Origin: Asanoa ferruginea
Lineage (GTDB): Bacteria; Actinomycetota; Actinomycetes; Mycobacteriales; Micromonosporaceae
Direction: 5' to 3'
DNA: 64,000 bases
NCBI RefSeq assembly: GCF_003387075.1
Contig: NZ_QUMQ01000001.1
Span: 4,092,001-4,156,000 of the forward strand
Each line of letters opens with the position of its first letter. The stretch's first letter is position 1. Of this stretch, positions 26,435 through 34,495 are shown piece by piece. The notes under the pieces were generated by a model that was not told the DNA's origin, did not search any database, and was given only the letters and a program-made list of their open reading frames with translations. The translations under genes were made by a program, and so were the position numbers.

Positions 26435-26699
26435 GACCGGGGCGCTGCGCCGGATCCCACTGCGGCGCTGCGCCGGACCTCACCGCGGCGCTGCCGCACT
26501 GGGGCGCTGCGCCGGCTCGACCGCGGCGCTGCCCCCGGACCCGGGGCGGGGCGACGCCCTCGGACCCGTGGGCACTGCCCCCCGGACCCAACCGCGGCGC
26601 TGCGCCGGCCCGACCGGGGCGCTGCGCCGGACCCCACTGCGGCGCTGCCCCGGACCTCACCGCGGCGCTGCCGCACTGGGGCGCTGCGCCGGCCCATGG
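26435..26699. repeat. 177-nt direct repeat
   Basis: The segment from GACCGGGGCGCTGCGCCGGA (26435) through GCCGCACTGGGGCGCTGCGC returns at 26612 with the same internal order, a 177-nt offset. It is a second-order duplication within the minisatellite. Confidence 0.65.
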
Positions 26700-26807
26700 G
26701 GGATGGCTTCGTTTGCCTGATCCGCGGTTGGGTTTTCGGGGCTTTGCCCCGGACCCCACCGGGGCGCTGCCCCGGACCCGGCCGCTCTAAAGAGATGCCA
26801 GCCCGTG

Positions 26808-26950
26808 GGGGCGGATCTCCTCGTCGGGCTTCGCTTAGGGCACCAGGATCTCCGGATGGGGACAAGGTCGTTCGTCCAGCTGGGCGCTCCACCTTGTCCC
26901 CATCCGGAGATCCTGGTCATTGGTCTACGCCCGACGAGGAGATCCGCCCC
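26808..26950. repeat. 143-nt palindromic element
   Basis: Two perfect inverted-repeat pairs are nested: 26808-26829 with 26929-26950 (22 bp) and 26842-26868 with 26891-26917 (27 bp). Unpaired internal segments of 12 and 11 nt separate them and a 22-nt loop closes the structure. The arms are unrelated to the flanking GC repeats. No target duplication was seen. Confidence 0.85.
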
Positions 26951-27155
26951 GACAGTGCGGGTCTGTGTGTGGTTTCTGCATAAGGCTGAGGCGAAGCGCG
27001 GCTTCCGCCTTCCACAGCGCCAACCCCCAGTCATCGCCCGCCAGTGCAACGCCGCCGGCATTCCGTCCCGATGCGCCCACGCAGTGGCCGCTTCGCCCCA
27101 AGCGGCTCGCGCCGGCGTGTCGCCGCGCGCCGCGCCGTTCGGACCCAACCCACCC

Positions 27156-27207
27156 GAGATCTAGGAAAAATCTGGTAGCCATAGCTACCAGATTTTTCCT
27201 AGATCTC
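27156..27207. terminator. Perfect 24-bp hairpin with A and T tracts
   Basis: GAGATCTAGGAAAAATCTGG plus TAGC pairs perfectly with 27184-27207 around a CATA loop. It contains A5 and T5 runs and is much more AT-rich than its surroundings. It is shaped like a bidirectional terminator but no gene ends directly at it, so it may be a mobile or imported repeat. Confidence 0.6.
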
Positions 27208-27246
27208 CTGGGTCAGGGGGCAGCCGACGGCTGCGGCGTTGGATTC

Positions 27247-27355
27247 CTTGATCATGTGTGTCGGATCTGCATGATTTGGGGTGCCGGCCATGAACATGTG
27301 TGCGGCGTCTGCATGACACGCGGCGCTGATGGTTGATGAGCTGCACATGATCAAG
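27247..27355. mobile_element. MITE-like 109-nt element with 12-bp terminal inverted repeats
   Basis: CTTGATCATGTG at 27247-27258 is exactly inverted at 27344-27355 (CACATGATCAAG). Inside, a CATGTGTG...TCTGCATGA block is repeated with a 42-nt offset (27253 and 27295). No open frame and no clear target duplication. A small non-autonomous element is one reading; a structured RNA or protein-binding array is another. Confidence 0.45.
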
Positions 27356-27441
27356 CAATGGCGACGTCTCTGTGCTGGTCAGATGCAAACGATCACTGGT
27401 CGACGCCCGCGCCCGACCGAGAAAGACCGTCCGGCAAGGAG

Positions 27442-28167
27442 CTAGCGGTCGAAGAGGTCGCTGACTGTGCCGTCTACCGGGCGGCCGCGGTCGGACAGGT
27501 CTTTTGCCTGGTCGCGGAGGATTGTGCCCAGTTCGGTCAGGTCGGCGCTGGCCACTCCGGTGCGGCGGACCGCGTCGGCGCCGTTGCGGAAATAGGTGCG
27601 GGTCAGCAGGCCCACCACCGTCGCGGCCGCTAGGCGGGCTTCGGCCAGCATGACCAGGGCCGTGTCCGTTTCATACCAGGCGGCCAGCCGGGTGGCCCGG
27701 GCGTGTGCCGACGCGCCCCGGCACCAGGCCTCCCGGGCCAGCGCCGTGAACTCGGCCGTGCGGGCCTCGGCCAGCCGGCCCAGATGGACGTCGCGGAGTT
27801 TTTCCAACCACGCCGACGGGTCGTGGATCGCCTTCGTGGTGACGTAACGGTCTGCAGCCAACGGCCATGAGGTCGAGAGCGTTCGGGCGTGGCGTATGTA
27901 TTCGTCGGCGCCGACCACGCCCAGGTCGACCAGCACTCCGTCGACGCGGCGGGTGACCGGGCGGGGGCCGGCGCCCTGCTTGTAGGTGACGACGACCAAG
28001 TCGACGTCGCTGGTGTCGGTGTCGTTGCCGTGCGCGAGTGAGCCGTGCACGCCGATCGCGAGGATGTCAGCCGGATAGCGCCGGCGGGCCGCGTCAGCTA
28101 CCAGCTCGGCCACCACCCAGCGCGGGTTTGCCAGGTAGGGGTTCGGCTCGTCGCTCACGGCCGTCAT
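27442..28167 (-). CDS. Nucleotidyltransferase-domain protein (kanamycin nucleotidyltransferase-like)
   Basis: 241 residues. The NTP_transf_2 signature GVHGSLAHGNDTDTSDVDL places G42-S43 and D54-x-D56 at the active site. The helical C-terminal half (AREAWCRGASAHARATRLAAWYETD) resembles that of the ANT(4')/KNTase group. It could adenylylate a small molecule; resistance function is not shown. The product may equally be one of the many uncharacterised chromosomal homologues. The ATG at 28167 has a modest GAGG upstream. The 120 nt to the next gene hold nothing notable. Confidence 0.8.
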   Translation of the reverse strand: MTAVSDEPNPYLANPRWVVAELVADAARRRYPADILAIGVHGSLAHGNDTDTSDVDLVVVTYKQGAGPRPVTRRVDGVLVDLGVVGADEYIRHARTLSTSWPLAADRYVTTKAIHDPSAWLEKLRDVHLGRLAEARTAEFTALAREAWCRGASAHARATRLAAWYETDTALVMLAEARLAAATVVGLLTRTYFRNGADAVRRTGVASADLTELGTILRDQAKDLSDRGRPVDGTVSDLFDR

Positions 28168-28287
28168 TGTGTCGCCTCAGGTGGGGCCGATCCAATGGAA
28201 CGTCATACGAACCAGGGTGGATGCGCTCCCAGCGAGAAGCTCGTGCGAGGCGCCGCGATGGCACGATGCCGGTACACCGGAGGAGGG

Positions 28288-28752
28288 TCAGACGCGGTCG
28301 AGCCGGAATATGTGGAGCTGCCGACCCCCGGCCCGCTTCTGGTAGGCCGCGTAGCCCGGCCACACCGCGACCAGCCGGGCCCACTGCGCGGCCCGCTCGT
28401 CGCCGGAGAGGAGCCGCGCCTTGACCGGAACCGCCGAGCCGCCCAGGGTCAGCGTGGCGGAGGAGTCGGCCAGCAGGTTGAGCACCCACGCCGGCTGTGC
28501 GGGGCGGCCCCAGTTCGAGCCGATCACGACGTAGCCGTCGCCGTCGGGCAGGCACAGCAGCGGGTTGTCGCGCCGCTGGCCAGTGCGGCGCCCGCGGGTG
28601 CTGAGTAACCCCGACGGGATCAGGCCCAGCGCCACCACGCGGCCGCGGGTGAGCCGGCTGACGATCCGATCCAGGGGTACGAGCAACGGACCCACCCGGG
28701 ATAGGAACCGGGTGGGTCCGAGGCGTCGGGCGGTCGCCCGGAAGAGTGACAT
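28288..28752 (-). CDS. Deazaflavin (F420)-dependent nitroreductase / quinone reductase, Ddn-like
   Basis: 154 residues of the DUF385/FDOR-A split-barrel type. Blocks LLSTRGRRTGQRRDNPLLCL, YVVIGSNWGRPAQPAWVLNLLAD and the closing WPGYAAYQKRAGG match the Ddn family, which uses reduced F420 to reduce quinones or nitro compounds at the membrane. ATG 28752 was chosen; the much longer same-frame reading upstream is the antisense/shadow of the ABC permease. It lies 20 nt downstream of the permease stop and may be the last gene of that operon. Confidence 0.9.
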   Translation of the reverse strand: MSLFRATARRLGPTRFLSRVGPLLVPLDRIVSRLTRGRVVALGLIPSGLLSTRGRRTGQRRDNPLLCLPDGDGYVVIGSNWGRPAQPAWVLNLLADSSATLTLGGSAVPVKARLLSGDERAAQWARLVAVWPGYAAYQKRAGGRQLHIFRLDRV

Positions 28753-28772
28753 CGGGACAGTGTGCCGGTTGT

Positions 28773-31493
28773 TCAGTCCGCCCGTCGCTCGATCGGCAGC
28801 CGGGCGCGGGTGAGCAGGCCCGTGCCCAGCATCGCGATCACCGGGATCGACACCAACAGGAGCAGGACCACGCCGGGCACGGCGAACGGGTAACCGATCT
28901 CGCGCGGCCACTGTCCCGCGAACTGCCGGTTGAAGGCGGCCAGGATGGCCCACCCGGAACCCAGCCCGGCCACCGTGCCGAGCAGCGAACCCAGGCCGGC
29001 GATCACGCCGGACTGGCTCAGCGTGAGCACCCGGCGCACGCTCGGCGCGGCACCGATCGCCGCCAGTGTCGACAGGTCGCGCCGCCCGTCGGCCGCGGCC
29101 AGGCCGGTGGCGACGAACGTGGCGCCGAGCGCGACCAGGATCGCCGCCGCGGCGAGGATCAGCGCCTCCGTCGGTGTGCCGGTCGGCGGTCCTGTCTCGA
29201 CGGTGGCGTACCCGCCGCCGGGCAACTCGGCCACCGAGGCGGCCAGCTTGTCCTGTGCGGCCTGGTCCGGCACCCGGCCGGTGGCGATCACGAAGCCCTC
29301 CGGCACGGTCTCCAGCCCGAGCGCGGCCGCCGCCGCCGGCGACACGTAGGTGCGTTGCATCCCCTCCGGCGCCAGGCCCTGGCCGACCTCGAGGCCGCTG
29401 CGCAGCGCGTACCCGGGGACTTCGGTGGTCTTGATGATCTTTTCGCCGTTGCCCGAGCCGTCTTCGTTGTTGCCGCCCAGTTGCAGCGTGATTTTGCCGT
29501 CGTGGACGAGGCGTGGGTCGCTGACCACGGCACCGCCGGCCGCGAGCACCTGAGTGGCCGCCCGCACGTCGGCCTCCGACGGGTGCGACAGCGTGGCGAG
29601 GTTGTCGCCGTTGCCGACCACGGTGGTGAAGGGCAGGTTGCCGAAGAAGAAGGACGGCGCCTGGCAGCGCGAGTCGGCCAGTGCCTGTGTCTGCTGCTCG
29701 TCGGTGAGCGGCCCGTTGGACTGGCTGAACGGGCAGGCCAGGTCGGCGGGCAGTTGCGGGCGCACGAAGCAGTACTGCTCCTCGCCGTCGACCTTCGGGC
29801 AGCCGATCGTGTCGATCTGGCGCACGCCGGTGACGGCGAGGCTGCCGGCCGCCGCGGCGGAGACCCGCTCGACGGTGGGCACGCCATTGGCCCGGTCGCC
29901 GATCTGCACGGCGGCGTAGCCCAGCGGCAGGCCCGTCCGGTATTGCTCGACCTGCCGGTCGTTGTCGCTGGCCAGGAACGTGCCGATGGCGACGCAGGCG
30001 GCGACCGCGGCCATCACCGCGGAGATCGCCGGCGCGGCGGCGGCGCGGTTGCGGGCAGTGTCGCGCAACGCGATCCGCGGGCCGAGCGGGAACCACCGGC
30101 CGAGCGAGGCGACCAGCCCGACCAGGGCCGGCGTGACCAGCACCAGGCCGAGTTCCCCGAACACCAGGCCGGCCACGATGGCCACCGCCCGTGAGGTCGT
30201 CGCGCCGCCGACCGCGAGCAGGCCGCCGAAGGCGATCAGGGCGATGCCGAGCACCACCCAGCGGCGCCGGGAGCGCAGCGCGCCGCGGCGGCCGGTCAGG
30301 GCCGCGACCACGTCCTGCCGGGCGGCGGCCACGGCCGGCGCCAGCGCGGCCAGCAGGCCGGTGACCAGGGCCAGGCCGGCGACGAGAGCGAGCGCCAGCG
30401 GATAGACCCGGTAGCCGCCGGCCCGTTCGTTGGCCACGTAGATCTCGACCAGCGGGCGAGCGATGAACGCGGCGGCGATGCCGAGCGCGACGCCGAGCAG
30501 CGCACCGGCCAGGCCGAGCACGACGCCGTCGGCGAGCACTATCCGGCGCAGGTGGGCCGGGGTGCCGCCGTTGGCCGAGACGAGCGCCAACTCGCGGCGG
30601 CGGCGGCGCGCGCCGATGGCGAACGCCGGGCCGGCGAGCAGCACCACCTCGAACAGCCCGAGGCCGCCGATCACCGCGGCGATCTGCAAGCCGCCGGGGG
30701 TGCCGCCACCGGGGCTTTCCAGCACGCCCTCCGGGTTGGCCGGCGGGTTGAGCAGGACCGAGCGCGACAGCACCACCATGCCGGCCTTGTTGAGCTCGCG
30801 GACGTCGGACCAGAGCACCGGGCCCGGCGTCTTGACCAGCCAACCGCTGGCCTGGTCGGGGCTGACCGGGGTGACCATCATCTCGCCGAGGTTGCTGGGC
30901 GTCTCGATCACACCCACGACCGAGAATGTTTTGGTACGCGCCGCGTCCTGCACCGTCCCGCCGAGGCGGGCACCGAGCCGGGACAGGGCCTTGTGGCTCA
31001 GTGCCACCTCGTCAGCGGCCTTCGGCGCCCGGCCGTCGAGCACCGTGACCAGGCCTTTGGCGAGCGGGTTGCCGGCGTCGACGCCGAGCACCTCGACGCC
31101 GCCGATGCCGGTCGCGGTGCGCATGTCGACCCAGGCGCTGCTGGTCCGCAGCACGGAGCTACCCGGCGGGAGCTTGTCGAGCAGGTCGCGATCGGTCGGC
31201 TGGAACGGCTCGACCTTTCCGCCGTTCTGAGGGGTCTGCTCGCTGCTCCAGTTGTCGCCGTCGAGGTTCTGCCGCAGCGGGACGCGGTCATACCACTGGA
31301 TCCGGGCGTCGGCGGCACCGATCTGCCGGTCGAGCTTCTCCGCCGGCCGCAGGTCGAACATGTCGACCGTGACCGCCGCGAACGCCAGCCCGACCACCGG
31401 CAGGGTGATCAGCACCAGCACCATCGCGGTGCGGCCCTTGGCCCGGCGGGCTTCGCGCAGCGCGATCCGCAGAGCTGTCCGCCAAGCGCTCAT
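28773..31493 (-). CDS. FtsX-like ABC transporter permease
   Basis: 906 residues: one N-terminal helix (about 22-42), a large extracytoplasmic domain, an FtsX module (about 285-440), a second central membrane segment and extracytoplasmic part with four Cys (GCPKVDGEEQYC, DLACPFSQ, DSRCQ), then a C-terminal FtsX module (about 760-895). This is the MacB/BceB-like architecture used for drug sensing, lipoprotein or peptide handling. The ATG overlaps the ATPase stop (ATGA). Controlled, by position, by the PadR regulator two genes upstream. Confidence 0.92.
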   Translation of the reverse strand: MSAWRTALRIALREARRAKGRTAMVLVLITLPVVGLAFAAVTVDMFDLRPAEKLDRQIGAADARIQWYDRVPLRQNLDGDNWSSEQTPQNGGKVEPFQPTDRDLLDKLPPGSSVLRTSSAWVDMRTATGIGGVEVLGVDAGNPLAKGLVTVLDGRAPKAADEVALSHKALSRLGARLGGTVQDAARTKTFSVVGVIETPSNLGEMMVTPVSPDQASGWLVKTPGPVLWSDVRELNKAGMVVLSRSVLLNPPANPEGVLESPGGGTPGGLQIAAVIGGLGLFEVVLLAGPAFAIGARRRRRELALVSANGGTPAHLRRIVLADGVVLGLAGALLGVALGIAAAFIARPLVEIYVANERAGGYRVYPLALALVAGLALVTGLLAALAPAVAAARQDVVAALTGRRGALRSRRRWVVLGIALIAFGGLLAVGGATTSRAVAIVAGLVFGELGLVLVTPALVGLVASLGRWFPLGPRIALRDTARNRAAAAPAISAVMAAVAACVAIGTFLASDNDRQVEQYRTGLPLGYAAVQIGDRANGVPTVERVSAAAAGSLAVTGVRQIDTIGCPKVDGEEQYCFVRPQLPADLACPFSQSNGPLTDEQQTQALADSRCQAPSFFFGNLPFTTVVGNGDNLATLSHPSEADVRAATQVLAAGGAVVSDPRLVHDGKITLQLGGNNEDGSGNGEKIIKTTEVPGYALRSGLEVGQGLAPEGMQRTYVSPAAAAALGLETVPEGFVIATGRVPDQAAQDKLAASVAELPGGGYATVETGPPTGTPTEALILAAAAILVALGATFVATGLAAADGRRDLSTLAAIGAAPSVRRVLTLSQSGVIAGLGSLLGTVAGLGSGWAILAAFNRQFAGQWPREIGYPFAVPGVVLLLLVSIPVIAMLGTGLLTRARLPIERRAD

Positions 31494-32203
31494 GCCTCAA
31501 CTCCGAGGAGTTGCTCGGGCTCGCCGACCGGGCTCGTGGTGTCGACCACGACGCCGTCGCGGAGGAAGACCACCCGGTCGGCCCAGGCGGCGTGCCGGGC
31601 CTCGTGGGTGACCAGCACGCCGGCCGCTCCGGCGTCGACCCGGCTGCGCAGCAGGCGCAGCACGGCCTCGCCGGTCTGCGAGTCGAGCGCGCCGGTCGGC
31701 TCGTCGGCCAGCACCAGGCGGCGTTCGCCGACCAGCGCCCGCGCGATCGCCACCCGCTGTTGCTGGCCGCCGGACATCTCGTCGGGGAAGCGCGGGGCCA
31801 GTTCGGCCAGGCCGACCTCGTCGAGCGCGGTGGCGGCCAGCTTGCGGGCCTTGCGCACCCCCATCCCGTCGAGCTCGAGCGGCAGCGCCACGTTTTCCAC
31901 GGCGGTCAGGCTGGCCAGCAGGTTGAGGTCCTGGAACACATAACCGACGTGCCGGCGGCGGATCCGGGCGAGCTGCTTGCGGTTGAGCGTGCCGAGCACC
32001 TCGCCCTCGACCAGCACCTCGCCCTGGCTCGGTGAGTCGAGCCCGCCGGCCAGGTTGAGCAGGGTCGACTTGCCCGACCCGGACGGGCCCATGACGGCGA
32101 CCAGCTCGCCGGCGGCCACGGAAAGGTCGATGCCCCGCAGGGCGTGCACGGCCGTCTCGCCGGTGCCGTGGGTGCGGTGTACGCCGCGCAGTTCGAGGAT
32201 CAC
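31490..32203 (-). CDS. ABC transporter ATP-binding protein (LolD/MacB type)
   Basis: 237 residues with Walker A GPSGSGKST, Q-loop YVFQDLNLL, signature MSGGQQQRVAIARAL, Walker B LVLADEPTGALDS and the switch His in VTHEAR. It energises the neighbouring FtsX permease. GTG 32203 overlaps the PadR stop (GTGA) and its own stop overlaps the permease ATG, so three products are made in fixed proportion. Confidence 0.95.
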   Translation of the reverse strand: MILELRGVHRTHGTGETAVHALRGIDLSVAAGELVAVMGPSGSGKSTLLNLAGGLDSPSQGEVLVEGEVLGTLNRKQLARIRRRHVGYVFQDLNLLASLTAVENVALPLELDGMGVRKARKLAATALDEVGLAELAPRFPDEMSGGQQQRVAIARALVGERRLVLADEPTGALDSQTGEAVLRLLRSRVDAGAAGVLVTHEARHAAWADRVVFLRDGVVVDTTSPVGEPEQLLGVEA

Positions 32204-32778
32204 CGGTGTGCCTCCGTCCGGTCGTCGGCGCTCGCCGGGGCCGCGACCGACCCTGGTGCCGCTGGTTGGTAACGGACCAGGCTGGCCTCGCAGTGGTCGA
32301 GCCAGCGCACCTCGGCCTCGGCCTGGAAGACCATCGCGTCGAGGATCAGCCGCCAGGACATGTCCTCCGGCTTGTCGGAGCGCGACTTGAGCCGGGTCAG
32401 CTCCTGGAGCGTCTGGATGGTCGCGGTGCGCTGGGTCTGCACCACCGCACGCACGTCGACGCCGGGTGTGGTGAGCGCGAGCGCCAGCTTGATGGCGAGC
32501 TCGTCGCGGGGGCGGTCGGTGCGGGCGATCGGGGTGGCGAACCAGACGGTGATCTCGCCACGACCAAGATCGGTCAGCTCGTACGGCCGCTGCCCGCCCT
32601 CATTCTCCGGCAGTGGCCGCACCAGGCCGTCCCGTTCGAGGCGGGACAGGGTCGTGTAGACCTGCCCGATGTTGAGCGGCCAGGTGGCGCCGGTCGACTC
32701 CTCGAAGGCGGCGCGCAATTGATAGCCGTACATGGGACCGCGCTCGAGCAGCGCGAGCAGGCCGTGTCTGATGGACAT
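32200..32778 (-). CDS. PadR-family regulator of the ABC operon
   Basis: 192 residues. N-terminal winged helix (HGLLALLERGPMYGYQLRAAF, IGQVYTTLSRLERDGLV), then a PadR C-terminal helical domain (VRAVVQTQRTATIQTL, MVFQAEAEVRWLDHCEASL). First gene of a PadR-ATPase-permease operon with 4-nt overlaps, a common arrangement in which the repressor senses the transported compound. ATG 32778 has a CATACT box 8 nt upstream and a palindrome beside it; the 67-residue longer reading is non-conserved. Confidence 0.92.
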   Translation of the reverse strand: MSIRHGLLALLERGPMYGYQLRAAFEESTGATWPLNIGQVYTTLSRLERDGLVRPLPENEGGQRPYELTDLGRGEITVWFATPIARTDRPRDELAIKLALALTTPGVDVRAVVQTQRTATIQTLQELTRLKSRSDKPEDMSWRLILDAMVFQAEAEVRWLDHCEASLVRYQPAAPGSVAAPASADDRTEAHR

Positions 32779-32787
32779 GGCTACTGA

Positions 32788-32797
32788 GTATGCATAC
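32788..32797. promoter_or_regulatory. PadR operator candidate overlapping the -10 region
   Basis: GTATGCATAC is a perfect 10-bp palindrome 10 nt upstream of the PadR ATG, with a further GTATGC half-site at 32801-32806. It overlaps the presumed CATACT -10 box on the minus strand, so occupancy would block transcription. Confidence 0.5.
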
Positions 32798-32821
32798 GGA
32801 GTATGCGGCTGGCAAATCGCC

Positions 32822-33241
32822 CTAAGACGGGATCTTGCCCGGGAATGCCACGGTGATCGGGTCGATCTTGGCGAACCGGCGCCAGCGGGTGGCCCGCACG
32901 GCACAGCCGGTGAGCGCGTCGAGGGCCTGCCGGCGTTGTGGGCCGGCCGTGGCGCCCAGCGCCGCCCGCCAGACGGCACCGGCCTTCTCCTCCACCGAGA
33001 TCGCGACCCGCAGCGCCGCGGCCCGGTCGACGATCGGCTCCGGCAGCTTGTAGGCGGGTGCGGCCGGCGGCAGCCCGGTGCCGTTGAGGGACAGCACCAG
33101 CGCGTCGCGCAGGGCGCGGTGTGCGGCCTCGGCGGCCCGGGCTGCGGTCTGCTCGGCGCCGGTCAGCCGGACCCCGATCGGCCCGTACGCGAAGATCGCG
33201 GCGTATTCGGCGGCCAGCGCGGCCGGCAGTTCCCCGGTCAC
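32822..33241 (-). CDS. DUF4439 ferritin-like domain protein
   Basis: 139 residues, all helical (LPAALAAEYAAIFAYGPIGV, TAARAAEAAHRALRDAL, LRVAISVEEKAGAVWRAAL). It resembles the DUF4439 ferritin-like proteins found beside rimP in actinobacteria. The Glu and His residues in helices 1-2 could bind a metal, but function is unknown. GTG 33241 overlaps the stop of the lipoprotein upstream (GTGA), so they are made together. Confidence 0.8.
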   Translation of the reverse strand: MTGELPAALAAEYAAIFAYGPIGVRLTGAEQTAARAAEAAHRALRDALVLSLNGTGLPPAAPAYKLPEPIVDRAAALRVAISVEEKAGAVWRAALGATAGPQRRQALDALTGCAVRATRWRRFAKIDPITVAFPGKIPS

Positions 33242-33750
33242 TTGAGTGCCTCCAGGTGGGTCGCGCGGGCGGCGGCGATCGTGCCGACCGGGGCCGCGCG
33301 GTGGGCCGGCGTGGCGAGACAGGCCTGGACGGCGGCCTCGTAGCCGGCCTTCTCGGCGACCCGGAGCGCCTCGATCCGGTCTTCGACGGTGCCGGCTGCC
33401 GCACCCGCCGAGGCGGACGCGGCGGGGCTCGGCGCCGGCGTGGCCATGATCCGCGCCAGTTCCTTGGCGTGCGCGTCGTGCGCCTCGGCGATCGGGGTCA
33501 GCGTGCCGGCCCGGTCCGGGAAGTCGGTGGCCGCCAGCCGGTGCAGGGCGGCCAGCCCGACGGCCTCGTCGGCCAGGGGGAGCAGCGGGTCGGGCGGGGG
33601 TGGCTCGTCGGGCTCCCCGCGGAGCAGCCCGCAGCCGCCGGCCGCGCCGGCCGCGAGGGCCGCACCGAGCGCGAGCACGGCACGCCGCCGTACCCGATTG
33701 GGAGTTTCGTCCTTTTCCTCACCGCCGCGCACCTGGTCAGTCAACACCAT
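33238..33750 (-). CDS. Lipoprotein with ferritin-like helical domain
   Basis: 170 residues. An RRR-initiated signal sequence ([20 protein letters not shown]) ends in a lipobox Cys near residue 40, so the protein is exported and lipid-anchored; the paired Arg residues permit Tat export. The rest is helical with Asp/Glu/His ([30 protein letters not shown]) like DUF4439 neighbours. ATG 33750 follows no clear ribosome site. It diverges from rimP across a 148-nt promoter region and overlaps the DUF4439 gene. Confidence 0.75.
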   Translation of the reverse strand: MVLTDQVRGGEEKDETPNRVRRRAVLALGAALAAGAAGGCGLLRGEPDEPPPPDPLLPLADEAVGLAALHRLAATDFPDRAGTLTPIAEAHDAHAKELARIMATPAPSPAASASAGAAAGTVEDRIEALRVAEKAGYEAAVQACLATPAHRAAPVGTIAAARATHLEALK

Positions 33751-33898
33751 GCGCCGCCCGGTCGGAGGGTTCGGTGCGCCGGCCGGCTGGCCCGTGGCGG
33801 AGCGCGTTACGCTCTGCGCAGCCACCGGACGAGGGTCCGGTGGCGCTGAAGCATGGGCGCCGACCCCTGCGCGGCCGAGGTTGGTGAAGGGGTGGCAG

Positions 33899-34495
33899 AT
33901 GGCGCAACGAAGCCGAGCCGCCGGCGGGCGCCCCGCGCCCGGCCCACGACCGGGCGCGCCGCGTGGCGACCTGGCCGCCCGCAAGGCCAGGCTGCGCGCC
34001 GTGGTGGAGCCCGTGGTCGGCGAGGCCGGCTACGACCTGGAAGACCTGACCATCTCGCGCGCCGGTCGCCGGTTCGTGGTGCGGGTGGTGGTCGACAAGG
34101 ACGGCGGGCTCGATCTCGACGCCGTCGCCGACGTGTCCCGCGCCGTCTCGGCCGCCCTCGACGCGGCCGACGAGAGCGGCGACGAGGTGGTGACCGGCGA
34201 ATACCAGCTCGAGGTCAGCTCGCCCGGCGTCGACCGGCCGCTGACCCTGCCCCGCCACTGGCGCCGCAACATCGGCCGGCTGGTCAAGGTCGGGCCGCTC
34301 ACCGGTCGGGTGGTCGGCGTCGACGACGCTGGTGTCATGTTGGACGTGGCCGGTGAGCACACCGCGATCGCCCACGACGACCTCGGCCCTGGGCGGGTCC
34401 AGGTCGAGTTCAACCGGGTCGACGAGGTGGCCGACGACGAACTGGCGGAATTCGACGACGACGACGAGGACGGAATGGAGGACGAGCAGAGGTGA
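33899..34495 (+). CDS. rimP: Ribosome maturation factor
   Basis: 198 residues, needed for 30S subunit maturation. The conserved [50 protein letters not shown] and GRVVGV blocks are present; the C-terminus is very acidic ([13 protein letters not shown]). ATG 33899 is preceded by AAGGGGTGG. First gene of the rimP-nusA-ylxR-infB operon; its stop overlaps the nusA GTG. Confidence 0.94.
   Translation: MAQRSRAAGGRPAPGPRPGAPRGDLAARKARLRAVVEPVVGEAGYDLEDLTISRAGRRFVVRVVVDKDGGLDLDAVADVSRAVSAALDAADESGDEVVTGEYQLEVSSPGVDRPLTLPRHWRRNIGRLVKVGPLTGRVVGVDDAGVMLDVAGEHTAIAHDDLGPGRVQVEFNRVDEVADDELAEFDDDDEDGMEDEQR

Larger units (their letters stand above)
25561..26790. repeat. GC-rich minisatellite block
   Basis: Built from short units of the type GCTGCCCCTGGACCCGGGTG. 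Exact 22-nt spacing is seen at 25589, 25611, 25633 and again at 25705, 25727, 25749, 25771 and 25793. Later parts use a related GGCGCTGCGCCGG unit with Asp/Pro-like codons in every frame. The 22-nt period cycles through all three frames, which argues against a coding origin. Confidence 0.85.
25288..27441. other. Gene desert of GC-rich repeats, palindromes and small mobile-like elements
   Basis: No frame here is a believable gene. The many long open frames (over 300 codons on both strands) result from the near absence of A/T in tandem repeats whose periods (22 and 145 nt) are not multiples of three. The region divides into hairpin repeats (25385-25497), the repeat block (25561-26790), a palindromic element (26808-26950), about 200 nt with nothing recognised (26951-27155), a perfect hairpin (27156-27207) and a MITE-like element (27247-27355). 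Confidence 0.75.

Noticed and set aside
25744-26983. Long Pro/Arg/Ala-rich open frames (300-450 codons) on both strands in the repeat block
   Set aside because: They arise from GC-rich tandem repeats with periods of 22 and 145 nt; every frame is open, none has a ribosome site or a conserved domain.
26805-27164. 119-codon plus-strand frame across the palindromic element
   Set aside because: It begins inside the inverted repeat and reads through both arms; no ribosome site, no domain, and composition unlike neighbouring genes.
27442-28167. Aminoglycoside resistance gene
   Set aside because: The nucleotidyltransferase motif is present, but sequence alone does not show drug specificity and there is no mobile context.
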